A stretch of 64,000 nt of DNA, from the NCBI GenBank assembly GCA_026686845.1, contig JAIVEN010000010.1, positions 30,416,001 through 30,480,000 of the forward strand, given 5' to 3'. The DNA comes from Adenanthera pavonina. Taxonomy: Eukaryota; Streptophyta; Magnoliopsida; Fabales; Fabaceae. The position numbers and the translations under genes are program-made. Positions 48,411-59,082 of the stretch are shown piece by piece. Positions within the stretch are counted from its first letter, which is position 1, and every line of letters starts with the position of its first letter. The notes under the pieces were generated by a model. That model was not told the DNA's origin. It saw only the letters and a program-made list of their open reading frames with translations, and did not search any database.

Positions 48411-49976
48411 TTATTTCACGTGCTTTGGTTGATCATAGGATTTAATATGTTGTGAAACATGATCTTTCTTTTTACTGCCACTAGCATGCACAAAATGTCT
48501 CATATACACATTTTGATTTTTCTTCCTAATCTTTTCTTTTACTACATAAGGGTCATAGCCAAGTCCAGCCTTTTCCTGTGTTATTCTCTGACTTCCCATT
48601 AAAGCAAATAACATATCCTTTCCTTTAGTAAGTCTAGACATGCTTTTCACCATATAGTTATTGGCTTGCTTTAATTCAATGCATGATTTACAGCACGCAG
48701 ATTTAGCAATATATAGATAAGTAGTTTCAGAGATGTTATGCTGAGATTCTAACTTGTTAATCTTTCTCTTAGCTTGTTTAAGTTCTTTGGCAGTCTTAAT
48801 GAACTCATCATGCAGTTCATAAAATGCATCCAGTAATTCAGAATAGGAAGGTTCAGATTCTTATACCTCATTTTCTTGATCACTATTGAATGGGATTTTA
48901 GCCTCTTCAGATGCAAGTGCCATCAGACAGATTTTGGCAATCTCATCTTCTTCTTCATCTGATCTGTTGCCCCAGATTGATGAGATGTACGCTCTTTTCT
49001 TCTTGCCTTTATCTACAGCTTTCTTTTCTTTCTCTTGCTTCTTGAGGAATTGTGGACAATCTCATTTGATATGTCCCTGTTTCTTGCACTCGTAGCAAGT
49101 GACAAGTTCTTTTTCTTCTTTCTTGCTATCTCCAGCTGCTTCTTTCTTGAAGAATTTCTTGTTTCTCTTCTTGTTGTAAAATCTTCCAAATTTTCTAACC
49201 ATCATAGACAGAGTTTCTTCATCTAGCTCATCTCCATCGTCAGATTCTTCTTCTTTCTCCTCAGCAGCTTTTAGAGCAAGACCCTTCTTTTTTCTATCTT
49301 GACCTGTCTCCTTGAGAGCCTTCATCTTTCCCTCATATTCTTCGAGACTACCAAAGAGGGCTGTGACTGAGGCTATTGATTCTCCTCTGGCTTCCTCTAT
49401 TGCAGTTACTTTGGGTTACCATTCCAGAGGAAGTGCTCTGAGGATCTTTCTGACCTTCTCTGTCTGAGTGTACTCCTTGCCAAGACTTTTCAATTGATTC
49501 ACGATGAGGGTGAATGTCTTTTGCAGATCTTTGACACTCTCTCCTTCAACTATTCTGAAGCTCTCATATTCTCCTATGCAGGAGTTCAATTTGTTTTCTC
49601 TAACTCTGGATGTTCCTTCGTGAGCAATTTCCAAGGTGTCCCATATATCCTTGGCTGTGGACCATTGTGAGACTCTGTAGAATTCGTCTTGATTTAATGC
49701 ACTGACCAAGCAATGTTTTGCCTTGAAGTTCAGCAAGACTCTTCTTCTATCTTTCTCATTCCATTCAGCTTCTGGCCTTTCTCTGTACTTCCCATCATCC
49801 TGCAATACTATTGGAACAAAATCTCCCTTCTAGATGACGGACCATATGTCCAAATCAATGGACTGGAGATAGATTTGCATTCTCATCTTCCAGTATCCAT
49901 AGTGCTCTCCATTGAAGCTAAGTGGTCTATTTGTGTTGTTTCCCTCTGGTAGTATGCTTTCTCCAAAGCCAGCCAT
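48411..49976 (-). pseudogene. Element B Gag (UBN2-type), broken
   Basis: Start ATG at 49974-49976 (same MAxxGES opening as element A). In-frame stops lie at about 49829, 49413, 49060 and 48860; the open parts are 49416-49805, 49062-49325 and 48411-48653. Capsid motifs are NKLNSCIGEYESF and LKSLGKEYTQTEKVRKILRA. The zinc knuckle CYECKKQGHIK then a stop then DC keeps both Cys before the nonsense codon. The tail PYVVKEKIRKKNQNVYMRHF matches A's. Confidence 0.9.
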
Positions 49977-50013
49977 TGTATTTCCTGGACTGTTAACTCC
50001 TTTGATTAGGAAA

Positions 50014-50029
50014 CCTGGCTATGATACCA
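50014..50029 (-). other. Primer-binding site of element B (initiator tRNA-Met)
   Basis: The minus strand reads TGGTATCATAGCCAGG, one base off the complement of plant initiator tRNA-Met (TGGTATCAGAGCCAGG), two bases inside the LTR edge at 50032. Confidence 0.95.
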
Positions 50030-50031
50030 CT

Positions 50032-51692
50032 TGCTAGATATTGCTGACTTCCCAAGATGGGGGTGAATTGGAAATATTAAAATTTTCTGCAGAACTTTTA
50101 AGAAAGTGAGGAAAGCAAAGGTGACAGTAAAACATAGTATAAATGAATAAGCAGTAATAGAGAAGGGAAGACACAGATGTTTATCCTGGTTCGGTCTATC
50201 AATCTTGACCTACGTCTAGTCTCCAAACCACCACTTGAGATTTTTCACTATCTGGTAAGAATTCAGTGGGCTTCTTACAAATGCCACAGTACAGCGTTGA
50301 TGCTCTATTTTAGAGCTCACACTTTCTCTCTTTACACTTTAGCTAAGTGCTTACCCAATCTCTTGTGATATCCCATCACAAGAAAATCTTTCTTCCAGAT
50401 GAAGATAAGATTGTTTACAATGAATAAACTTTCTTAATCAGACTGTATATGAAAGTTGGAGTACAGATACTGAAGTGTGTGGGAGCAAGAGACTTCGAGT
50501 AGATGATTTGGCAGAGTTTCAATATATACAGAATTAAATTGGTTACCTACAACTTCAAATGATGTTATACTTATAGATTTAGGTCTTAACTATACGTTAG
50601 AGACAAAATCTATCCGTTGGAGAAGTTACCCAACGGTTACTCTGAAAAACTATCCATTCACCAACCGCATTTAATGCTTCTGACACTCAAAGTTTGAATT
50701 TTGGTTGGCCAATAGACGAAGTTCGCAGAGACCGAAAGCTAAAGACTTCAACGTTGAACATTCAAAGTTCGTCTGTCATGAAGCAAAGTTTGAATTTTGA
50801 TCTTTGGAAAATGTTTCTATGTTAAAACATACGAATTTTCAGGTTTAAAGTTCTTCTGGAGAGTATGAACAGTTGTTCCATTTTGCTACAGTGCCTTCGA
50901 AATTCGAATTTTGACATTCAAAATTTGTCTGTCAGAGAGTAGTTCAATGAGGCACAATAGTTCATCTATTCGAAATTTGAATTTTCAAAAAGCAAAGTTC
51001 GTCTGTCAGCAAGAGCTCTTTTCAGACTTAATACAAAGTTCGAATTTCTAAATACTATCATTCGTATGTCAACATATCATTATAACAGACTCACAAGCTT
51101 TGTTTCTGAAATTCAAATTTTCATGTTCAAAGTTCATCTGTCAGTGAGCCATTTTGATGTTCTTTCCAAACTTAGTTTTCAGATGAACTTTGACATATCC
51201 TCAGACGAATTTTTCATTTTTTATAAGTTGTATTTTGTCTGAAATTCAAATTTTCAAAAGCCAAAGTTCTTCTGTCAAATAAAGCTCTTTTCAAACAAGT
51301 ATCAAAATTTGAATTTCTCAAGTCAAAGTTCGTCTGTCAGAGAAGGCTCTTTTCAGACTTGTTTATTTTCAATACGAAATTCAAATTTCCAAAGCCAAAG
51401 TTTGAATTTTCAAAACAGCATATCCGTATAAGTATTTCAAACTTCGTCTGTTAATGGGTATTTTTCAAATATTCCATGGATTAACATAGAATCATAATTT
51501 TAAAGTATCTTTTTGCCAATTCAAAATCTTTTACTCAATTTAAACATGGCTGTAGATTCTTCATTAATTCTTATGCTGGTTTTTTTGTTTTTTTTTTTAA
51601 TTCCTCCACTTGAGATCATTTGTTCACCTTTGATATCTTCTCTCCAAGCTCTAGAAAGTTAGTTTGGAATCATCAAAATACTTGATTCAACA
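50032..51692 (-). mobile_element. 5' LTR of element B (1661 bp)
   Basis: Ends are tgctagatattg (50032) and cttgattcaaca (51692); read on the minus strand it starts TGTTGAATCAAG like element A. Bases 50680-51450 are filled with degenerate repeats of phrases like caaagttcgtctgtc and gaaattcaaattt, a hallmark of this LTR family. Confidence 0.9.
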
Positions 51693-51723
51693 CCCCCCTC
51701 TTGGGAAGCTAGTAGATCTAACA
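51693..51723 (+). mobile_element. 3' LTR of element A, terminal 31 bases
   Basis: Ends agtagatctaaca, matching the A 5' LTR end (gacctaaca), and is followed by the GCTTC duplication. This proves that B sits inside A's LTR. Confidence 0.85.
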
Positions 51724-53345
51724 GCTTCTTCTTGAGATGAGTTCTTCCAAACCATCTTTGCTAAATGTATGTCTTTGCCTCTTAGCCTTTTAACTTGATA
51801 GTTAATGATTTTCCTAGGCTTTACTTCATAAGATCGATTATCTTGTAAATCGACATGTTTATACTCTATGACATGTGAAGGGTCTAACTTGTATCTTTTA
51901 AACTGGAAAACATTATGGATTTGATTCAAGTTTGGGGGTAGAGCTATTTTATAGGCTACATGTCCAGCTTCAGACAAAATTTCAAATGGTTCTATATACT
52001 TAGAATTAAGCTTTTTAGTTTTAATTAATTGACTAGTCCTAGTTGTTAGAGATATTTTGAGAAAGACATAATCTCCAATCTCAAATTTCGACAGCTTCTT
52101 TCTCTTATTAGCATAACTCTTTTGTCTATATTGCACTGTCAATAACTTTTTCTTTATCATCTCAACTTATTTAATGGTCTGATCAACTAATTCAGAACTT
52201 AACACTTTTCTTTCATAAGCTCCATTCAACATAATGGAAACCTGCACATTCTTCCACACAATGCTTTATATGGAGCTATTTGAATACTGGAATGGTAACT
52301 GTTATTATTAGCGAACTCAGCTAACGGTGGATGCACATCCTAGTTTCATTTCATGTCCAAAAAATAGGCTCTCAACATGTCCTCTAGAGTTTGAATAGTC
52401 CTTTTAGTTTGATCATACATTTGCGGATGATAAACTATACTGAACCTCAACTTGTTTCCCATATCTTCCTGTAGAGATGTCTTAAAGTTGGATATAAATC
52501 TCAAATCTCTACCAAAAACAATATTGTTTGGCATATCATGTAATCTTTGACATGTAACTGTGCCAACTTATCAAGTTTGTATGTCGACTTGATTGCCAAA
52601 AAATGAGCTGATTTCATCAATCTATCAACAATTACCCAAATGATATCATATCTAGAAGATATCCTAGGTAAACCCATCACGAAATCCATTGTGATACTAT
52701 CACATTTCCACTTAGGGATTTCAAGAGGCTGCAACATAACTTATGACTTTTGATGCTCATTTTTTACTTTTTGGCAGATTAAGCACTTAGCTACACACTA
52801 AATAACGTCACTTTTCATGCTAGACCACCAAACCAACTTTTTTCAAATTATGATACATTTTCATAATACCTGGATGAATCGTGTACTTATTTTGATGTGC
52901 TTCAGTTAGAATACTTTCCCTTAATTTTGCGACTAGAGGAACATAAACTCGTTTCAAGAACCTTATCAAAATATCATTAGTTACGTTGAATTATCTCACT
53001 ATTTTATCTTTTCCTTAACTACTTCCACAAACTTATTTGTTTGTTGTGCTAGTTTCAATTCTTCATAAAATTCGTTGCCAATCTTAGTCTCTTGCCACCC
53101 GAGAAATGAACTCAAACCTCTAAAATCTTCAATTAATTTGATTTAAAAAATCATCATATAGACTACATAAATAGCTTTTCTGCTCAAACCATTGGCCACA
53201 ACAATTTCTTTTCATGGATGATACTTAATTGAATGTTCATAATCTTTTAACAATTTCATCCATCTTCTTTGCCTCACATTTAGTTCTTTCTGATCTTCTA
53301 AATATGTGAGGCTCTTGTGGTCACAAAATATCTCAGTGGTAACAC
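51724..53345 (-). pseudogene. Gypsy C Pol: RNase H, integrase and C-terminal domain (broken)
   Basis: Reading down the minus strand: RNase H (EIFCDHKSLTYLEDQKELNV, 53130-53345), zinc-binding integrase N-domain (EAHQNKYTIHPGIMKMYHNL and KCLICQKVKNEHQ, about 52770-52930), integrase core (ITMDFVMGLPRISSRYD, 52501-52737, and NNIVFGRDLRFIS, FSIVYHPQMYDQTKR, 52346-52534), and C-terminal region (KLSKFEIGDYVFLKISLTT, VFQFKRYKLDPSHVI, 51729-52160). Stops and frame changes separate these blocks. This is a Ty3/gypsy pol of the chromovirus type (order RT-RH-INT). Everything 5' of RNase H is lost at the 53345 junction. It continues at 34649 beyond element A. Confidence 0.9.
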
Positions 53346-53591
53346 CATAAAGATAATGCCTCTATAAGCAACTTGGGAAATTGGGCAAAGGAAGTTGACA
53401 TATCCTCTAGAAGAAGCAAAATATAGCAAGTTGACATGAAACCTGTGGTCACAAAATATCTATGGTAGCATATCCTCAAGAAGAAGCAACCTGGGAAAAA
53501 GAAGTTGACATAAAACAAAGGTTTCCAGACCTATTTATATAAACTACGTTTTTAAATTTCAAGGATAAATTTATTTTAAAAGGGAGGGAAT
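53346..53591 (+). pseudogene. Scrambled end of pol from a second gypsy C copy (D)
   Basis: On the plus strand this carries the same pol end as at 34542-34649 (ATWEKEVDIKQRFPDLF at about 53480-53540), then aggataaatttattttaaaag and a polypurine run GGGAGGGAAT before LTR D. Just upstream, fragments are shuffled: gaagttgacat occurs at 53388, near 53430 and at 53498, and gtggtcacaaaatatct occurs at 53319 and 53444. It sits head to head with the minus-strand RNase H of element C. Confidence 0.8.
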
Positions 53592-54081
53592 TGTAACATC
53601 CCTAATGGCTAAATATCAAAAAATATATACGGAATTTGAGAAAATAAATATACACCACTAACATGAGACAGGGTAAAAAGGTCACTTTTCCAGTTTAAAC
53701 GAAAAAATGAAAAAATTATATTTTGACCCCAAAGACTAAAATATTTTGCAAATTAGTCTCTTAAATATGGAAGTCACATGGGATATGCACGTAAATATAT
53801 ATTTTGGGAAAAATTATAGCTATGACCCGAAAGAATTAAAATTATAATGATTTTTCTATTAGCTATTTTTAGATACTTGAATCATATTTATATGATTTTG
53901 CTAGATTTAATTAAGATTTTTCAAAGTTCAGCAAAAAAAGTTGGGTGCCAAATGAACCATAAATCCTTTTTTTTTATTTCTTTATTTTGTACCCTATGAT
54001 TATTCAAGCCTTTAATATAGTTCAATTAGACTTAAATATGCTTGATACATGGAAAATAGTATATAAAAGTAAGGTGTCACA
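53592..54081 (+). mobile_element. LTR D: internally deleted LTR of the gypsy C family
   Basis: Starts TGTAACATCCC after the polypurine tract and ends AAGGTGTCACA. It is 490 bp against 2437 bp for LTR C. The first about 280 bases and the last about 200 match the two ends of LTR C; the middle 1.9 kb is gone. Confidence 0.85.
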
Positions 54082-54085
54082 TTTA

Positions 54086-54370
54086 ATTTTTTACTATTAA
54101 GTTTATATTTAATTTTAAATTAAAGATTCAGTTTTATGCATTACATGAGACTCAAAAGAAAGTTTCCATTGAATAGTATGATTTACTATTTACTAGAAAA
54201 GTGCTACATCATAAATAATGAGAAATATCTATTATATTTTTTATTCATTTTTATTTTCATTATTTTTAAAACTAATAGGGAAAATTAATGGAAACTTTCT
54301 TTTGAGCCTCGTGTAAGCATAGAACTAAATATTTAATTTAAAATTAAATATAAATGTAATAGTAAAAAAT
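54086..54370. mobile_element. Foldback MITE with about 88-bp inverted arms
   Basis: The left arm 54086-54176 and right arm 54282-54370 are inverted copies, sharing attttttactatta, tatatttaattttaaattaaa and ctcaaaagaaagtttccatt. They are separated by a loop of about 105 bases. Together they would form a long hairpin. The edges are ttta / ttat, so the duplication is not sharply defined. It begins five bases after LTR D. Confidence 0.85.
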
Positions 54371-54420
54371 TTATTGATCTAAGTTGCCTACTATTTAATA
54401 TAACCAAAATTACAGAATGA

Positions 54421-54545
54421 CTTGATTGACCAACTTAAGTTGGTGTTAGTAGTAGAGGTACTTAATTGCTCCTTAACTAAAATACTAGGAGTTTGAATCC
54501 CAATTTATATGTATGGAGTAAATTTAGTTGGGAAGAGTCTACCAT
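54421..54545 (+). mobile_element. Possible tRNA-derived SINE fragment
   Basis: It has an A-box-like stretch (cttaagttggtgttagtag, about 54434-54452) and, 37 bases later, a B-box-like gtttgaatccc (54491-54501), the internal RNA polymerase III promoter arrangement of tRNA-derived SINEs. No cloverleaf can be drawn confidently, and no tail or target duplication is clear. Confidence 0.35.
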
Positions 54546-55317
54546 TTGTTTTTAATTGTTTCGAAGGAGATTAATCAAATGAACGTCATAAGCTCAATTT
54601 GATACATAAAATGAAATATAACAAAATATATAATGAAAAATAATTTTGTAGATGAAAAGTATCTTTTTGTATATTAAATATTACATTCCTCAATAGTTAT
54701 GAAAAATATTTTTTTTGGATCTGATAAAAAAAGTTATGTTTGGAAGTATGAGGAAATAATAAGTAATAACTTATATAAACAAAAAATAATAATAAATAGC
54801 ATTTTTGTGGTTGATGTCAAATAACGTTTATGATGTTTCACTTATACACAAGCTGAGATAGTGTTGTACCACCTGTGGTGATGTCTTTGATCAATTGATA
54901 CATATATAGGTGAAATTTAAGTTCCAACATTACGATAGGAACAATAAATATTTTAAGCATCCTGTTGAAGGCGAGATCACCCTGGGCAAAGAGCATGAGG
55001 ACTCAGGTACGTATGTAAAGCCTAAGACTAACAGTGTGCAATTTTAAAAAAGGGAAAAAAATATTTTTTCCCCTGAAATGTGATCCGATCCAAGTATATT
55101 GGGCCGGGTCGCGTATAAAGGACTTAGTTTTTGTTTCGTTCTTTGGGCTGATCTCATCGCCGTATCTTGTGAGTGGTATGCTCTTAAATATAAAAATGGT
55201 TTAGGATTTGAGGCAGGAAAAAGTGGTCTGAAATTTGATGGAAAGCTTGAATAAAAAAAAAATAGTGATGTAAAGCAAAGAGTCAAAGACTTGAGATTCC
55301 TCATCATATGATTCCGC
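54546..55317. other. Intergenic DNA, nothing recognised
   Basis: AT-rich up to about 55000, then slightly richer in GC. The frame on 55044-55307 shows no known domain and is probably chance. Confidence 0.5.
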
Positions 55318-55339
55318 AGTCACTAGTAGAAAAAGAGTG

Positions 55340-55545
55340 ATTTAGGACTGTCTTTTAGGACAGTCAAAAAATAACAGTCCTAAAAAATTTACACGGTGGC
55401 AGTTTTGTAAATATATGATGTTTTCAAGGACGGTAGAAAAAGGGAAGGTGGTTATTGTTTTTTTCCGGACGGTGATGTATTCCACAGTGTTGGAAATTTT
55501 GACTTTTAGGACAGTGGGATTAATGACCGTCCTATAATGTCTTTT
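55340..55545. repeat. Left subterminal repeats of CACTA-2
   Basis: Alternating taggactgtc, aggacagtca, acagtcctaaaa and taggacagtg, all versions of AGGACTGT in both directions, crowd the first 220 bases. They are the presumed binding sites of the element's accessory protein. Confidence 0.85.
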
Positions 55546-55559
55546 TATCATTTTTTTCT

Positions 55560-56590
55560 TGGCCAAAACAGAGTATCACGCGGCAAATTATCTCCATCGC
55601 GGTAAAATTTTCGTCAGTTCCCTCGCAGCAAACCCTCTCTCCTCTCAATGTCCTTCCTCGCCCCTACCGACACTCACCATTGCCGTCGATGCAAAACCCC
55701 ATTAACCCCGAAGACACACTGTTGAACCTAACGGCAGTCTCTTCTCTCCTGGCCATCGAACCCGTAGCCACTGTCGCACACTTCATCGCTTTTCATTGTT
55801 CGGTGCCGACAAAACCCAATGAGGTTGCTCATGGGTCTTCAATGAAACCTAATCAGGTTGCTCGTGGGTCTTCAATGAAACTTGTTGCCTCTTGGTCTCA
55901 GCATTGCTCGCCTTGACTATATCTCTGCCTCCGCCTTCGCTCACAGTAAATGAACCAGTTTGGAAGTTGGGTCAAAAATTCCAGCTTTAGCTCCACGTCT
56001 TGCCCAAGTGATGCCACCCCCAGGTATGGACTCTGTTCAGTGCCTCCCTTTCTACCTTTTTCAGTTAACCATTTGTTTCTTAGAGTAGCTAGTTAAGTTA
56101 ATTTGTACGCTAGTTGTTTTTGGTCTTTTGGCCAACAAAAGAGAAAAAGCAGAGGGTGTGGGGAAAACCATACACTATATATCCATATGAAGATTTATAT
56201 ATATAAATGTTTAATTCATATACCTTCATTATTCTGCTGCTGTTGTTGCATGTTCGTTGCTTTTAATTTATTCTTATATATAATAGCTCCTTTTATATCT
56301 ATAATAGATATATATATATATAATAGCTTGTTTGGTCGTAAAACTGAAATTTTTCTATTGAAGGTGTTAATGATATACAATAATGGTTGAATATGCTTTT
56401 GTCATAGGCAATTGGTATATTGCTATTAATTCGAATAGGCTTAAAATGCAATACACAGGTACTTGTATCGCCTTTGCAACTTATCAGGAAAAAGTGAAAA
56501 GTTTGGATTTATTTGCCCTCACCACATTCAATCTGTGGGGAACAAGAAAAGTGAAAGAAAATCCTACATCACATCTAGGCTCCAGGAAGG
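55560..56590 (+). other. CACTA-2 GC-rich leader and intron-like region
   Basis: Bases 55560-55960 are GC-rich with leader-like pyrimidine runs, and a direct repeat of about 33 bp around 55835 and 55868 (gggtcttcaatgaaac). An open frame 55680-55916 has no domain I know. Bases 56040-56450 are T-rich and intron-like, with tatatatata runs. This may be a captured first exon of a host gene, but I cannot name it. Confidence 0.45.
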
Positions 56591-56594
56591 CAAT

Positions 56595-57293
56595 AAGCAA
56601 TGTTTCCTGGCACCATATCGTCATGAGTAAGAAAAAGTTTTTAATTGTAATGATATTGTCACTTTGTGTAATCCATTCCCTATTTTGTAGGGACCATTGG
56701 CAGTTGGCAATTATTTGCCCTTCGCAAAATTTCGTTGCTTGGTTCTGCTCTATATGGAAAAAGCCAGAAGAGGAAATTAAGGAGATGATTGAGACGTAAG
56801 TGTGATTGAGTAAAATTTCAATTTGTGATATTGATTAATCTATAATATAATTTGTTGCATGTTTTTTATCCTTAGTGGTGTGGAAACTTACCATGTCATG
56901 AAAGGTAAGCACCGACATCAATTAAGAAAGGTCACATGAATGTCTCTAAAGGTAAGCGGTTTGAACTTAACCTCTTTATAGAACAATCATTCCCCTTTTT
57001 TGACTTTGGCAATTATTTGTTCATTATAGTGTCGTAAACAAAAGGGGAACATTGAGTGTGGATACTATGTCATAAAACATATGCTTGATATCATCACTTC
57101 AGGGGTTGTTGATTCATTCAAAGAGGTAATTATAAAGACTCATTATTTAGTTTTGTTCCTTTGTAACTTGTTCATGTTTTGATGGGTATTGAACTTGTAG
57201 AGATTTGATGATATGGAACCTTTTTCTGAAGAGCAAATTAAAGATGTTCGAAGTAGTTGGGCAAATTATTTTCTAGAGGTCACTTTGCATTAA
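56595..57293 (+). pseudogene. CACTA-2 Ulp1-like (C48) gene remnant, spliced
   Basis: Exons can be traced with GT-AG borders: one ending 56626 (CFLAPYRHE), 56691-56795 (DHWQLAIICPSQNFVAWF then CSIWKKPEEEIKEMIE), 56876 to about 56905 (GVETYHVMK), 57030-57125 (CRKQKGNIECGYYVIKHMLD) and 57201-57293 (FDDMEPFSEEQIKDVRSSWA, ending VTLH-stop). The SUMO-peptidase His is in DHWQL (codon 56695-56697), the Gln in RKQKG (57039-57041) and the Cys in NIECGYYV (57057-57059). The catalytic Asp expected after the His strand is absent: the place reads WFCSIW. The N-terminal Transposase_24 part is deleted. It is the 3' half of a CACTA second gene, running in the element's transcription direction. Confidence 0.82.
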
Positions 57294-58725
57294 AGGTGAG
57301 GTTATATATATATAATTTGTGCATAATAACACATTATTAGTTACTTTGTGTATTATCTTGTATTATCATGTGCTATTGATACTGGCTGTTTGTAATCTGT
57401 CCTGTCCCCCTCAAGTATATTGTCATGGTGATCTCCCCTCCCTACTTCTTATTTCTTGTTAAGCTGTATTGTTTTTTCAAAAATGCTTTTCTTTTGTTTA
57501 ATATTATTTTGTTTTTTACTTGAGAAGAGTCTATCACTGGTTCTACATCAACTTTCTATTTGCTAAGCTCACAACTTTGTCAAACCTCGATGACTCTGTT
57601 CGATGCGCCTTTAGATATTGTTGTTTCCCTTCATTCTCATATTTAAAACACGTTTAAGCTTTAAATTTGTCATCAGATTTTTATATTGATTCTGATACTT
57701 GTCTGTAAGTCCTTCTGCCTTTGCCCCAAATAAATGCATGACTAAGCAATGAGCACTTCCTTAGCCAGAATTTTCCTACATAGTTTTCTTATAACAAAAA
57801 TTGTGTTGCATCCTTTGAACAATGAGCTCTGCTTTGGCTCACATTACTAGAATTTGGGGGGAAATTTTACTTATCTTTACTTTACTTTAACGTAAAGAAA
57901 GCCTAGGCTTTTCTCTATGTCAAGTATAGCTAAATGGCCTTGAACAATATCAATCATAGTACATCACCCTGAACTTTGACGATAGCTAGATCACAGTATG
58001 GATGGCCTCTTATTCCTCTATCTGTCCTTGTACTTCTAGTTTTTTTCCTACTCTTTTAATATTACTCTTTGTCTCACTTTCCTGTATTATCCAAAACATT
58101 AAGATCGAAGTCCAATAGATGTTCCAGCCAAGCACTAGACTTAGGTGAGAAATTTCTATGGTATGCACCCCACAATAGTTTCAGTAATCAGTTTTTGATC
58201 TTCTAGAATGCTATTTTGATGGCAGGAATATTAAATCAAACCTTCATTATTCCTCCAATTCTGGATCACCATGATATTGCACTTGGTAGCTACCCCAAGT
58301 TTAAGGCTTGCTTGATTTTATGTAGTTAAATCGATTGTTTTTATAATTTCAACATTTTCTGACACTATTAGCATTTGATAGATTTTGTTTTATTAGATAC
58401 CATTAAGCTATGTTACTAAATTTGACTAAAATCATTTTCTACAGGATGATGCATTGATGACATAAGTTGTGAAGTTGGTCTCTTCAATATGCTCAAACAA
58501 TGTTTTTGTTTCATCCTCCTAAAGGTTAATCGTTAGATGTATATATATATATGACAAGTTGGATGATGAATATATGAATAGTATGTTTCCCTTTCTAGTT
58601 TAATCCTTGATGTCTAGACCAATTATTTTTGTCTGGTGGTCCCTTCAAAGTGGGTGATGCCCCTTAATTTGTAACTTTTTTGTTCATAGGAAAGTTGACT
58701 GTAAAATTTGGTGCAACCATAAAAT
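57294..58725. other. CACTA-2 interior without recognised gene
   Basis: T-rich, intron- or UTR-like DNA between the Ulp1 stop and the right subterminal repeats. No exon that I can support. A short tatatatatat run lies at 58540-58551. Confidence 0.5.
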
Positions 58726-58727
58726 CT

Positions 58728-59068
58728 AATTCTAGGACGTTTTGGTTTCCTCAGCAATTGAATACAAAAAAAAAATGAAAGTATTCTAGGACGGTGCTAA
58801 TTACAACAGTCCTAGAAATGAGATTTCTAGGACAGCAAATAAATATGACAGTCCTGGAAATTACACTTTCCAGGACTGTTGTAATCAATATCAATCCTAA
58901 AAAACTTACGCTGTACAGGACGGTTTTCTAACCCACCGTCCTAAAATATAATATTTTAGGACTGTTCGACATCAGTCCTAGAAAATATCACTTTCTATGA
59001 CTTCCACTTTTACCACTTTATAAAAACAGTCCTAGAAAATCTTTTTTAACAGTCCTAAAAAGCCTTTT
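58728..59068. repeat. Right subterminal repeats of CACTA-2
   Basis: At least ten copies of taggac(g/t)gt / acagtccta in both directions, the same words as the left end, up to the terminal inverted repeat. Confidence 0.9.
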
Positions 59069-59082
59069 TTGTACTAGTGAGT

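Larger units (their letters stand above)
44390..51692 (-). mobile_element. Sirevirus-like Ty1/copia element B, nested in A's 3' LTR
   Basis: Minus-strand relative of element A: 5' LTR 50032-51692, primer site 50014-50029, gag 48411-49976, protease-integrase 46954-48189, reverse transcriptase-RNase H 45148-46500, truncated 3' LTR 44390-45147. Flanks are CCCCA (44385-44389) and CCCCC (51693-51697), a 5-bp duplication with one difference. A deletion joins RNase H directly to the interior of the 3' LTR, removing the 3' gene, polypurine tract and LTR start. Confidence 0.9.
34650..51723 (+). mobile_element. Sirevirus-like Ty1/copia element A (contains nested element B)
   Basis: This is the full span between a perfect 5-bp duplication GCTTC at 34645-34649 and 51724-51728. 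The parts are: 5' LTR 34650-35856, primer site 35859-35870, gag 35912-37486, protease-integrase-RT-RNase H 37721-40708, a long extra 3' gene 41754-43980, polypurine tract 44191-44205, and a 3' LTR split into 44206-44389 and 51693-51723 by element B. The first LTR base pair is TA instead of TG (G to A). The gag type and the extra gene after RNase H point to the Sirevirus (SIRE/Maximus) lineage; that lineage call is inference. Confidence 0.9.
55321..59079 (+). mobile_element. CACTA-2: deleted CACTA transposon, 3.76 kb
   Basis: The ends CACTAGTAGAAAAAGAG (55321) and CTTTTTTGTACTAGTG (59079) are inverted copies, flanked by a perfect 3-bp duplication AGT (55318-55320 and 59080-59082). Subterminal repeats use TAGGACTGT/ACAGTCCTA, a different word from CACTA-1. 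The interior has a GC-rich leader (55560-55950) and Ulp1-like exons (56595-57293) but no TNP2, so it is a non-autonomous deletion derivative that depends on a transposase elsewhere. The matching TSD suggests a younger insertion than CACTA-1. Confidence 0.95.

Noticed and set aside
54434..54501. A tRNA gene
   Set aside because: A- and B-box-like words are present, but no acceptor stem or anticodon arm pairs properly.
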